Shown here one piece after another: positions 1 through 6,913 of a DNA stretch of 11,424 nt (the stretch's first letter is position 1; each line of letters begins with the position of its first letter). The DNA lies in NCBI GenBank assembly GCA_964607425.1, contig CAZSKQ010000106.1, positions 1-11,424 on the forward strand, read 5' to 3'. Made by a program: the position numbers and the translations under genes. The notes beneath the pieces are model-generated. The model was given only the letters and a program-made list of their open reading frames with translations, did no database searches and had not been told where the DNA came from. Source of the stretch: IDS-8 sp964607425 (lineage in GTDB: Bacteria > Pseudomonadota > Gammaproteobacteria > Steroidobacterales > Woeseiaceae).

Positions 1-46
1 TGTAGAGGACTTTCACCTCCAAGTCGGTGCGCCCTGCCGGGCGCAC
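1..46 (-). mobile_element. Group II intron 5' end (probable class IIC), truncated by window edge
   Basis: Read on the minus strand, position 46 begins with GTGCG, the conserved 5' terminus of group II introns. A perfect 8-bp hairpin follows (GTGCGCCC / GGGCGCAC, loop GGCA, positions 46-27). Next comes GGAGGTGAAAGTCCTCT (about 20-4), which matches the start of domain I in many bacterial group II introns. The 5' end lies immediately after a terminator hairpin plus eight T (76-47), the site class IIC introns are known to use. The rest of the ribozyme and any reverse transcriptase or maturase would lie to the left of the window and cannot be seen. The assignment rests on remembered consensus and on the insertion context. 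Confidence 0.65.
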
Positions 47-76
47 AAAAAAAAGAGCCCGGTACAAACCGGGCTC
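47..76 (-). terminator. Strong intrinsic terminator
   Basis: On the minus strand there is a perfect 9-bp GC-rich stem, GAGCCCGGT / ACCGGGCTC (76-68 with 63-55), with a 4-base loop. It is followed directly by eight T (54-47). It can only terminate minus-strand transcripts, since the opposite side has no T-run. It would end either read-through from the response regulator operon about 430 bases upstream or a separate small transcript in between. The intron-like sequence begins at the next base. Confidence 0.85.
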
Positions 77-486
77 CAAGCAACCGTTGAAAGGCGGGGG
101 ATAGGAATGTCGTGACGACAACCTTCCAACGGCAAGTCAATTCGATGTCATTTCTTCAGGTGCAACCTTTGTGCCATTCCTGAAAATCGTCGAGTGCGGC
201 GCCTCGCTCGTATTCTCACCCGGGTTCGACCACGAACCCGTCGATTCATTGCAATAAACCCGGCCCCTGTCGGCCTCAGTAACCAATATCGGGGCGCCGT
301 CATGCCATTCAAGTGTTGGCGATCGGCGACAGGGGACGGGCGGGCAGCGGCAATTTTTGCCACGCTGTTGAAAGCTTACAAAGCAGCCGGAGGACAGGGG
401 TAAAACCGCGCCGGGAAGGGGCTATTTTGGTTGGCGCGGCCGAGGGGAACGAAGATCCGGAAATGGGTAAGAGGGCTCATTTTTGG
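77..486. other. Non-coding stretch with several hairpins; possible small RNA
   Basis: No protein gene is convincing in this stretch of about 410 bases; the short open frames are Arg-rich and lack good ribosome sites. It holds several inverted repeats: 84-94 with 122-132 (11 bp, a single mismatch that becomes a G-U pair in minus-strand RNA) enclosing a perfect TGTCGT/ACGACA palindrome (108-120); a perfect 8-bp hairpin CGGGTTCG/CGAACCCG (221-240); and a near-palindrome CAGCG...GCAA/TTGC...CGCTG (345-367). Together with a weak promoter at 353-381 and the terminator at 47-76, this is compatible with a structured minus-strand RNA of about 300 nt. That is inference. Confidence 0.35.
353..381 (-). 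promoter_or_regulatory. Possible sigma-70-type promoter overlapped by a palindrome
   Basis: On the minus strand TTGTAA (381-376, 4/6 to the -35 consensus) is separated by 17 bases from AAAAAT (358-353, 4/6 to the -10). The near-palindrome at 345-367 overlaps the -10 and could be an operator. A start near 346 would give a transcript of about 300 nt ending at the terminator at 47-76. Each element alone is weak; only the arrangement makes it worth recording. Confidence 0.25.
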
Positions 487-509
487 TCGCCCGCATGGCG
501 GGCTCCTAC
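487..509 (-). repeat. REP palindrome containing the response regulator stop codon
   Basis: Minus-strand GTAGGAGC, then the stem GCCCGC-CAT-GCGGGC (503-489), then GA, gives a 23-base REP unit of the GTAGGAGC type typical of gammaproteobacterial REP families, which RAYT transposases mobilise. The TAG at 508-506 that ends the response regulator lies inside it. A second copy, 22/23 identical and in opposite orientation, is at 4994-5016. The hairpin has no T-run on its minus-strand downstream side, so it is not a terminator, but it could stabilise the mRNA 3' end. Confidence 0.75.
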
Positions 510-1189
510 GTGAGGAGGGAGGTGTCGATCAGGTAGCCGGCGTTTGGGACGGTGCGAACGATGCGGGGGTCCTTCGGGTCGGCTTCCACTTTCTGGCGCA
601 GTCGGTGGACGAGCTGTTTCAAAAGCTGCCGGTTGCCACCGGCACGGTTGCCCCAGACGTAGGAAAGGATGCGTTCGGTAGGCACCGTGCGGCCGCCGTT
701 CGCGATCAGGAGCTGCAGGAAGCGGGCTTCCAGCCGCGTCAGGCTGACCGGCCCCTGCGGCAGCCCCTCCAGCATCAACTCCTCCGGGTGCAGCGTCAGC
801 GGCCCGAACTTCGCACCGCCCTGCCCCTCGATCCCGACCCGGCGCAGCAATGCCCGTATCCGCGCGACGAGGACCTTCGGGCTGAACGGCTTCGCAAGGT
901 AATCGTCGGCGCCGAGCTCGAGGGCTCGTACGACATCCTGGTCTTCGTGGCGCACCGTCAGCATCAGCAACGGAATGCGGCTCCGTTCGCGCAGCCTCTG
1001 CGCCAGCTCGAAGCCGTTCATTTTCGGCATGTTGATATCGAGCACGGCGAGATCCGGCTGCTCCGCCTCGAATGCCTCCAGCGCTGCCAGCCCGTTGTTC
1101 GCCTGCACGACCAGGAAACCCGACTGGCGCAGCGCGAAACCGGTGACCGCGAGCAGGTCCGGATCGTCGTCGACCAGCAGGATTTTCAT
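506..1189 (-). CDS. OmpR/PhoB-family response regulator
   Basis: 227 aa, normal length for the family. The receiver domain is residues 1-118: acidic pocket D7-D9, phospho-acceptor D51 in VLDINMP, T78 in MLT and K100 in AKPF are all present. The C-terminal winged-helix DNA-binding domain spans about 128-222, with the usual family pattern around RLRQKVEADPKDPRIVRTV and a final GYLID. The ATG overlaps the TGA of the upstream histidine kinase as ATGA (1189-1186), so the pair is translationally coupled and the kinase is almost certainly its phosphodonor. It is the last gene of the sbp-porin-cysATW operon, so likely targets are the operon itself or other sulfur genes; this is inference from position. 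Its stop codon lies within a REP element. Confidence 0.95.
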   Translation of the reverse strand: MKILLVDDDPDLLAVTGFALRQSGFLVVQANNGLAALEAFEAEQPDLAVLDINMPKMNGFELAQRLRERSRIPLLMLTVRHEDQDVVRALELGADDYLAKPFSPKVLVARIRALLRRVGIEGQGGAKFGPLTLHPEELMLEGLPQGPVSLTRLEARFLQLLIANGGRTVPTERILSYVWGNRAGGNRQLLKQLVHRLRQKVEADPKDPRIVRTVPNAGYLIDTSLLT

Positions 1190-3261
1190 GAGGGACCACC
1201 CAGCGGCAATTCCACCAGGGCGCGGGTCCCCGACACGGGCCCGCGGCGGAGAGAGACCCGGCCGCCGTGCCGTTCGACGATCGAGCGTACGATGTAAAGA
1301 CCGAGCCCCAGGCCGCTTTCTTCCGGGTCTTCGCCGCCGGATCGCGTGAACTGCTCGAAGAGGGCGCTATCGTCCGCATCCTTCGGGCCCGGGCCCTGGT
1401 CGTCCACCCAGAACCCGATGGCATCGGCGCCGAGGGCTTGCGCCTCGATGCGGATCGCGCTGCCCGGCGGCGCGAACTTGCTGGCGTTGGCCAGCAGGTT
1501 GACGACCACCTGGGTAAGCCGCTGCTCGTCGCCGCAGAGTACCGGCAGCGCCGGCGGCAGGCACACCTCGAGCTGCTGCCCCCGCTGCTCCAGCAGCGGC
1601 CCGACCAGGTCCCGGGCGGCATCGATCACGTCGCCAAACTCCACGTCCTGGCGGCGGATGGCGAGCTGGCCCGACTCGATACGCACACTTTCGAGGAGAT
1701 TGTCGATCAGCCACGTGAGGCGCTGCACGCCGCGCTCCAGCGAGAACACCAGCTGGCGTTGCGAGTCCGCGTCCATGCTCCCGAGCCCGTCCCGCAGCAG
1801 CTCGATCGAGGCCAGCTGCGCGGCCAGCGGGGTGCGGAATTCGTGCGAGATGTTGGCCAGGACGGTGTCCCTCGTGCGGCGGACGGCTTCCAGCTCCGTT
1901 TCGTCGCGCAAAACCTGAACCTGCATGGTGTCGCCGGCAGCGGCGCGGGCGCTCGCGATGACCACGCGGCGACGCGATCCCGGAACCGGTTCGATCTGCT
2001 CCACGGCGTCGGCCGCGCCGCTTTGCCGTGCCGCGAGGATCGGGCAGGCGTGCTCGCAGGGCCGCCGCCCCTGCTCATCCCGCGCCGGCTTCAGCAGGTC
2101 ACCGCAGAACCGGCCGGCCGCGTCGGCCGCGGAGGTGCCGAGCAGGCGCTCCGCCTGGTTGTTAATGAAGCGGACCCGGCGCGCTTCGTCAACGGTGTAC
2201 ACGCCCTCCACGATGCCGCCGAGGACGGCTTGGGCTTCTGCCTCGCGCCGCCGCAGCTCGCCGGTCAGCTCGACCAGGTTCCGGCGCATTTCCTCCATGG
2301 TATCGGCGAGCACGCCGAGCTCCTTGCCGCCTGCCGCCGGAATGGATGCCGAGAGGTCGCCCGAGCCCAGGCGCCGCGCCGCCGAGGTCAGGCGCTGCAC
2401 GCCGCCGATCCAGTGCCTGCCGATGAGAATACCGCCGGTTGTCGCCAGGAAGGCAATGACGATCGCGATAGTCAGCATCCGCCGCCCCACTTTTTCCAGC
2501 GGCCGCAGGACACTCGCGGCCGGCAGCACGGCCTGCAGCAGCGCGACGGTTTCGCCCGTCGACGCGGCGATCGGCAGGCTGGCGGCATAGGCATCGATGG
2601 CATCGACGCGCGCGGCAACGGTTTCGCCCCGGGCGAGCGCGTCCGAGTTAAGGACCGTGAGCGCGCCGGTATCCGCCGCGTAGGAGGCGTAATCGACGAT
2701 GCGTATGTCGAGACCCGCCCGCTCGCTCAGGCGCCCGGCGAATTTTTCATCCAGGCGGCGGGCGGCGAGCACCGTGACATCGTCGTGCCCGGTCACCCGC
2801 GACTGGGCGCCCGCAACGCTGACGCCCGGCACGGCGCCCGTCGCCAGAAACCGTTCGCCCTGCTCGCCCGCGGCCGCGAGCAGCGGTTCCCAGCCGGCAT
2901 CGAGCCCGGTTCCGGCGACCAGCTCGCCGTCCCGGGCCACCGCGCAGGCGTCCAGTGCCGCGCCCTCGCAATAGCGGGCGAGGTACGGCGCCAGGGCCTC
3001 GCCATTATCGCCTTCCAGCAGCCGCCGCAGCGTCGGCCGCTCCGCCAGCACCTGGGCGGCGGTCAGGAGATCGTCGGTGCCCTGGCGCAGCCCCTCGCGG
3101 GCTGCCGATACGGCCAGCTCCACCCGCGCCATGCCTTCGGCCTCGGCCAGGCTCCGCAGCAGCCGTAAGCCGGCAATGGACACGGCCGCCACCGCCAGGG
3201 TGACGAGCAGCGCCGTCGCGAGCGCGAGGCGGCCGGCGAGCCCGGGCGCATGCACTCTCAT
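1186..3261 (-). CDS. Membrane sensor histidine kinase (periplasmic sensor, HAMP, PAS)
   Basis: 691 aa. TM1 is about 10-32; an extracytoplasmic region of about 230 residues follows, containing Cys98 and Cys106; TM2 is about 262-282. Then come HAMP (about 283-335), PAS (about 343-440) with C386, C402 and C406, HisKA with phosphorylatable His473 in ISHEFRTPL, and a HATPase_c domain: N-box around N588/N592, G1 at D620-G625, F-box F635/F638 and G2 GLGLGLYI (650-657). All catalytic motifs are intact. It autophosphorylates and should pass phosphate to D51 of the regulator that overlaps its stop codon by 4 bases. The start lies 6 bases after the cysW stop, with a poor ribosome site, so coupling to cysW is likely. 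Its place in a sulfate transport operon suggests that it senses sulfate, another oxyanion or transport status; the ligand is unknown. A later start would lose TM1. Confidence 0.93.
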   Translation of the reverse strand: MRVHAPGLAGRLALATALLVTLAVAAVSIAGLRLLRSLAEAEGMARVELAVSAAREGLRQGTDDLLTAAQVLAERPTLRRLLEGDNGEALAPYLARYCEGAALDACAVARDGELVAGTGLDAGWEPLLAAAGEQGERFLATGAVPGVSVAGAQSRVTGHDDVTVLAARRLDEKFAGRLSERAGLDIRIVDYASYAADTGALTVLNSDALARGETVAARVDAIDAYAASLPIAASTGETVALLQAVLPAASVLRPLEKVGRRMLTIAIVIAFLATTGGILIGRHWIGGVQRLTSAARRLGSGDLSASIPAAGGKELGVLADTMEEMRRNLVELTGELRRREAEAQAVLGGIVEGVYTVDEARRVRFINNQAERLLGTSAADAAGRFCGDLLKPARDEQGRRPCEHACPILAARQSGAADAVEQIEPVPGSRRRVVIASARAAAGDTMQVQVLRDETELEAVRRTRDTVLANISHEFRTPLAAQLASIELLRDGLGSMDADSQRQLVFSLERGVQRLTWLIDNLLESVRIESGQLAIRRQDVEFGDVIDAARDLVGPLLEQRGQQLEVCLPPALPVLCGDEQRLTQVVVNLLANASKFAPPGSAIRIEAQALGADAIGFWVDDQGPGPKDADDSALFEQFTRSGGEDPEESGLGLGLYIVRSIVERHGGRVSLRRGPVSGTRALVELPLGGPS

Positions 3262-3267
3262 GGTGTT

Positions 3268-4089
3268 TCAGGCAGCTCCCGCCGGTACGCGCCGGCGCGA
3301 GGCAACGGTTTCGATCCCTGCCTTGACCAGGAGCGTCACCAAGGCCAGCAACATCAGCAGCGACGCGACGGCAAACGCGCCGGTGAGATCGTACTCGTTG
3401 TAGAGAATCTCGACCTGTAGCGGCATGGTCGTCGTCTGCCCGCGGATGTGACCGGAGACCACCGCGACCGCGCCGAATTCGCCCATGGCCCGGGCATTGC
3501 AGAGAATGATGCCGTACAGCAGCGCCCAGCGGACGCCGGGCAGGGTAACCCGGAAAAACGTCGTCCAGCCGTTGGCCCCCAGGCTGACGGCTGCCTCCTC
3601 CGCGTCGCGGCCCTGCATGTGCATGACGGGTATCAGCTCGCGCGCCACGTAGGGAAACGTCACCAGCATGGTCGCCAGCACGATTCCCGGAAATGCGAAC
3701 ACGATCGAGATACCGCGCGCGTCCAGCCACGGACCGAACCAGCCCTGGGCACCGAACAGCAGGATGAACAGGAGCCCTGCTATGACCGGCGACACCGAGA
3801 ACGGCAGGTCGATCAAGGTCACGAGGAACGCCTTGCCCCGAAATTCGAACTTGGCGATGGCCCAGGCAGCGGCGACGCCGAAGACGGTATTGAGGGGCAC
3901 GGCGATCGCCGCCGTCATCAGGGTCAGCCTGATCGCGGCGATTGCATCCGGCGTCAGCAACGCGGCCTTGTACGCGTCAAAGCCATTGGCGAAGGCGTAA
4001 GCGAGAATCGATGCGACCGGAACGATCAGTATCAGCGTAAGGAACGCCAACGAAACACCGATCAGCATCACCCGTATCGCGAGCCTCAT
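3268..4089 (-). CDS. cysW: Sulfate/thiosulfate ABC transporter permease CysW
   Basis: 273 aa using the ATG at 4089, which overlaps the cysT stop as ATGA; the open frame runs 26 codons further upstream inside cysT, but that would be an unnatural soluble N-terminus. It is an inner-membrane permease with about six TM segments (first about 8-32). The cytoplasmic EAA loop (164-184, EEAAVSLGANGW...LPG) contacts the CysA ATPase. The segments FEFRGKAFLVTLIDLPFSVS and AMGEFGAVAVVSGHIRGQTT are characteristic of CysW within the molybdate/sulfate permease family. It should form the channel with CysT and import sulfate delivered by Sbp. The kinase gene follows after 6 bases. Confidence 0.93.
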   Translation of the reverse strand: MRLAIRVMLIGVSLAFLTLILIVPVASILAYAFANGFDAYKAALLTPDAIAAIRLTLMTAAIAVPLNTVFGVAAAWAIAKFEFRGKAFLVTLIDLPFSVSPVIAGLLFILLFGAQGWFGPWLDARGISIVFAFPGIVLATMLVTFPYVARELIPVMHMQGRDAEEAAVSLGANGWTTFFRVTLPGVRWALLYGIILCNARAMGEFGAVAVVSGHIRGQTTTMPLQVEILYNEYDLTGAFAVASLLMLLALVTLLVKAGIETVASRRRVPAGAA

Positions 4090-4958
4090 CGACGACGACC
4101 CGCGCGGCGCCGGACTCGCCAGCCGTTCAAGGCATTGATCGCAAGCAGCATGAGAAAGGACACGCACAACATGACGAGCCCCAGGGCGGCGGCACCGAAA
4201 TAATCGAACTGTTCCAGCTTGATGACGATCAGGAGCGGCGTGATCTCGGTCTGGAGCGGAATGTTACCGGCAATGAAGATCACCGAACCGTATTCACCGA
4301 TCGCCCGGGCCAGCGCCAGCGTGAACCCGGTGGCCAGCGCCGGCGCAATCGTCGGCATTATAACGTTGCGGAACACCATCCAGCGCCCGGCGCCCAGCGA
4401 CTCGGCGGCTTCTTCCAGCCTCGCATCGACCTCCTCCAGGGCCGGCTGCACCGAGCGCACCACGAACGGTAAGCCGACGAGGGTCAGCGCGACCACGACG
4501 CCGGCCCAGGTGTAGGCAACCTGGATACCGAGCGAGGCGAGCCACTGTCCGACCCATCCCTTCGGCCCGAACACGGTAGCGAGTGCAATGCCGGACACCG
4601 CCGTCGGCAGGGCGAACGGCAGATCGATGATCGCGTCGACGAGGCGGCGTCCGGGGAATCGGTAACGCACCAGCGACCACGCAATGACGAGCCCGAAAAT
4701 CGCGTTCAGGCCGGCCGCGAGCAGCGAGGCACCGAAGCTCAGCCGGTAGCTGGCCAGCGCGCGGGGTTCGGTGGCGACCCGCCACAGCTCGGAGAGCGGC
4801 AGGCTGCCTGCCTTGAACACCAGCGCTGCGATGGGAATCAGCACGATCAGGCCGAGGAAGGTACCGGTGATACCGATGGTCAGGCCCAGGCCCGGCAGCA
4901 CGCTCGGCTGCACCCATGTCGCTCGCCCGGCCATGGCGGTTGGCGGGTCGCCCCTCAA
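4086..4958 (-). CDS. cysT: Sulfate/thiosulfate ABC transporter permease CysT (CysU)
   Basis: 290 aa from a TTG at 4958 that overlaps the cysA TGA as TTGA; an ATG eight codons later (4934) is the alternative start (282 aa). No ribosome site clearly favours either. It is an inner-membrane permease with about six TM segments. RYRFPGRRLVDAIIDLPFAL is typical of CysT, and the EAA loop is at about 182-205 (EEAAESLGAGRW...IMP). AIGEYGSVIFIAGNIPLQTE and the following ITPLLIVIKLEQFDY are the CysT counterpart of the CysW segment. It forms the heterodimeric channel with CysW, whose ATG overlaps its stop by 4 bases. Confidence 0.92.
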   Translation of the reverse strand: MRGDPPTAMAGRATWVQPSVLPGLGLTIGITGTFLGLIVLIPIAALVFKAGSLPLSELWRVATEPRALASYRLSFGASLLAAGLNAIFGLVIAWSLVRYRFPGRRLVDAIIDLPFALPTAVSGIALATVFGPKGWVGQWLASLGIQVAYTWAGVVVALTLVGLPFVVRSVQPALEEVDARLEEAAESLGAGRWMVFRNVIMPTIAPALATGFTLALARAIGEYGSVIFIAGNIPLQTEITPLLIVIKLEQFDYFGAAALGLVMLCVSFLMLLAINALNGWRVRRRAGRRR

Positions 4959-6841
4959 TCGCCCGAGACCCTGGCGCCATCGAATCCCGCCCGGTAGGGG
5001 CCCGCCATGCGGGCGACAGCCCCGGTCTCGCGGACGGCTGGCCCCCCGCGCACGATCGCCTGCCTGCGAAACTCAGGCCAGACGGATCGCTCGTCCGGCA
5101 AGCCCCCTGCCGACGTCAGCAGGATACCGGCGCAGCCTTCCCGCGCCACCAGTCGCCCGAGCCCCTCGATGAGCACGCTGCTGCCCGCGACGGAGGTCAC
5201 GCCCACCAGCAGCAGCGTCGGCACGGAGGGCTGCAGCCGGGACGCCAGCTCGTTGACGATATTGCCGCGAAAGGATTCGGTGCGAACGTCGACCCCGTGC
5301 ACGCGCAGCGCACTCTCGCGTATATCCAGCAAATACCGGTATCGCCGCCCGTACATGAACCGTTCGTCGGCCCGCACCAGCAGCGCCGCGCTCACGCTCA
5401 TGTGGCGCAGCAGGGTGCCGGCAGTGCTCAATGCGCTGTCCCGTGCGGAGCGCGAGGGCTGCGTATAGATCAGCAGGCGCTGGATCGGGCGCTCGCCGGC
5501 GCCGATCGTGAGGACCTGGGACGCCCCGGCCCGCAGCAGGCCGGCCGCTTCCGCGAGTCCCTGTCCGCCTTCCCGGTTGACTACCGCCAGCCCGGTCAAC
5601 GGACGCGTGCCGCCGTCCGCTTCCGCAACGTGCACGGACGGAGCGATGTGCATCCGAGCCGCCAGGTCGCGCACCAGGGCGGACGACTCCAGCCGCACTG
5701 CCGCGGATGCGGAGCCCGCGATCAGCCGCAGCCGGTTGATACGGCTCGACAGGACGTGGACACGCTTCGCGCCCAGCGCCACCACCTGGCCCACGGCCAG
5801 CGGGAACGTTTCCGAGTCGCAGGCGCTGCGCGACGCCTCGATGGCGAATTCGGGCGCATCCGGCACGAGCGCGCTCTGCAGGTTTTCGTTTGACGCGACC
5901 TGCATGCGAATGCGTTCTACGGGGCCGGCGAACTCCAGTCCGGTCACCGTCGCAGCACCGATCGAATGCCGGGTGCACCGCTCGGCGTCGGGCGCAAGCG
6001 TGATGTCCTCCGGGCGAATCACGACCGTGGCCTCCATCCCCCCGGCGCTTGCCGCGGCCAGGCGGCGGCGCGGGCGGAAAACAGCAGCCCCGATCCGCAC
6101 TCCGCCGCGTTCGCGCTGGCCGAGCAACAGGTTGGCGGCGCCGAGGAAAGTCGCGGCGAAGCGCGTTTTCGGTTCGGCATAGAGCGCCCGCGGCTCGCCC
6201 ACTTCCTGCAATCTTCCCCGGTCCATGACGCCGATGCGGTCGGCCATCGTGAACGCCTCTTCCTGGTCGTGCGTCACGAGGATCGTCGTGATGCCGACGG
6301 CACGCTGGATCCCGCGAATCGCCCGCCGCAGGTCGCCGCGGATACGGGCGTCCAGGGCACCGAAGGGTTCGTCGAGGAGCAGCACACGAGGCTCGTGCGC
6401 GAGGGCACGAGCGACCGCCACGCGCTGCTGCTGGCCGCCGGACAATTCCGCCGGCAGGCGATCGTCCAGGCCTTCGAGCGATACGAGCGCCAGCAGCTCG
6501 GCGCGGCGCCGGCGCCGCTCCCGTGCCGGTACCCGCCGGGCCCGCAACGCGAATTCGATATTGTCGGCAATCGTCATGTGCCGGAACAGCGCGTAGTTCT
6601 GGAAGACGAAGCCGACCTCGCGCTCTTTCGCCCTGACGTTCGACACGTCGCGGCCATGCAGCACGATGCGCCCGTGATCGATGGTCGTCAAACCGGCAAT
6701 GGCGCGCAGCAAAGTGCTCTTGCCGCTCCCGGAGGGCCCGAGCAGCACGAAGAACTCCCCTTGCGCGATATCGGCCGTGACATCGCTGACCGCGGCCGTG
6801 CCGGCGTAATATTTCGAGATCTGCTCCAGTGCTATCGACAT
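4955..6841 (-). CDS. cysA: Sulfate ABC transporter ATPase CysA with long C-terminal Usp-like extension
   Basis: 628 aa, against about 330-365 for ordinary CysA. Residues 1-235 are a complete ABC ATPase: Walker A GPSGSGKST (35-43), Q-loop Q81, signature LSGGQ (133-137), Walker B VLLLDEP (153-159), D-loop GALD and H-loop H191. Residues about 236-368 are a TOBE-like regulatory region. Residues 371-449 are unrecognised but could be a degenerate first Usp repeat. Residues 450-578 resemble a universal stress protein fold: RLLIYTQPSRSARDSAL start, GVDVRTESFRGNI in the middle, LLLVGVTSVAGSS and GCAGILLTS at the end. The Usp nucleotide motif is degenerate. The tail (about 609-616) is encoded by a REP palindrome. 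The protein should power CysT/CysW; the extension may regulate it. The ATG has a weak GGCGGA site. The gene precedes cysT, unlike the cysPUWA order of E. coli. Confidence 0.9.
   Translation of the reverse strand: MSIALEQISKYYAGTAAVSDVTADIAQGEFFVLLGPSGSGKSTLLRAIAGLTTIDHGRIVLHGRDVSNVRAKEREVGFVFQNYALFRHMTIADNIEFALRARRVPARERRRRRAELLALVSLEGLDDRLPAELSGGQQQRVAVARALAHEPRVLLLDEPFGALDARIRGDLRRAIRGIQRAVGITTILVTHDQEEAFTMADRIGVMDRGRLQEVGEPRALYAEPKTRFAATFLGAANLLLGQRERGGVRIGAAVFRPRRRLAAASAGGMEATVVIRPEDITLAPDAERCTRHSIGAATVTGLEFAGPVERIRMQVASNENLQSALVPDAPEFAIEASRSACDSETFPLAVGQVVALGAKRVHVLSSRINRLRLIAGSASAAVRLESSALVRDLAARMHIAPSVHVAEADGGTRPLTGLAVVNREGGQGLAEAAGLLRAGASQVLTIGAGERPIQRLLIYTQPSRSARDSALSTAGTLLRHMSVSAALLVRADERFMYGRRYRYLLDIRESALRVHGVDVRTESFRGNIVNELASRLQPSVPTLLLVGVTSVAGSSVLIEGLGRLVAREGCAGILLTSAGGLPDERSVWPEFRRQAIVRGGPAVRETGAVARMAGPYRAGFDGARVSGD
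4994..5016 (+). repeat. REP palindrome inside the cysA 3' coding end
   Basis: Plus-strand GTAGGGGC, then the stem GCCCGC-CAT-GCGGGC, then GA. It is 22/23 identical to the REP copy at 487-509 but in opposite orientation. It lies within codons of about residues 609-616 of CysA and is read as VARMAGPY, well after the last recognisable fold. This suggests that the REP arrived in or near the old 3' end and became coding. Confidence 0.7.
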
Positions 6842-6869
6842 GATCTTGTCCGCCGTGTGGCTGAAGGGT

Positions 6870-6913
6870 CATGCTAGGGCGTGGCGGTGACCGCGTCGGT
6901 CTCGGAGCGGTTA
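6870..6913 (-). repeat. 44-base element upstream of cysA (copy 1)
   Basis: Ungapped 36/44 match to 9250-9293. On the minus strand both copies run from TAACCGC to CTAGCATG or GTAGCATG and share ACCGACGC and GTCACC. Both begin exactly 29 bases from their downstream ATG (6841 here). This copy contains a small hairpin GACCG-ACG-CGGTC that is not conserved in the other. It lies within the frameshifted extension of the porin frame. Its function is unknown: a duplicated leader, a regulator site or an interspersed repeat. Confidence 0.6.

Noticed and set aside
148..363. Arg-rich small protein on the minus strand (up to 71 aa; 33 or 51 aa from internal ATGs)
   Set aside because: It has no ribosome site and no recognisable family; Arg-rich frames are common by chance in GC-rich DNA.
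480..503. Intrinsic terminator for the response regulator at the 489-503 hairpin
   Set aside because: The adjacent T-run is on the plus strand upstream of the hairpin, so a minus-strand transcript would carry A, not U, after the stem; it is a REP instead.
1267..3168. Long (633-codon) open frame on the plus strand opposite the histidine kinase
   Set aside because: It is a GC-rich antisense shadow; the minus-strand kinase has complete domains and motifs, while this frame shows none.
4090..4167. N-terminal extension of cysW upstream of the ATG at 4089
   Set aside because: It lies inside cysT and would add a non-membrane segment; the ATGA overlap is the natural start.
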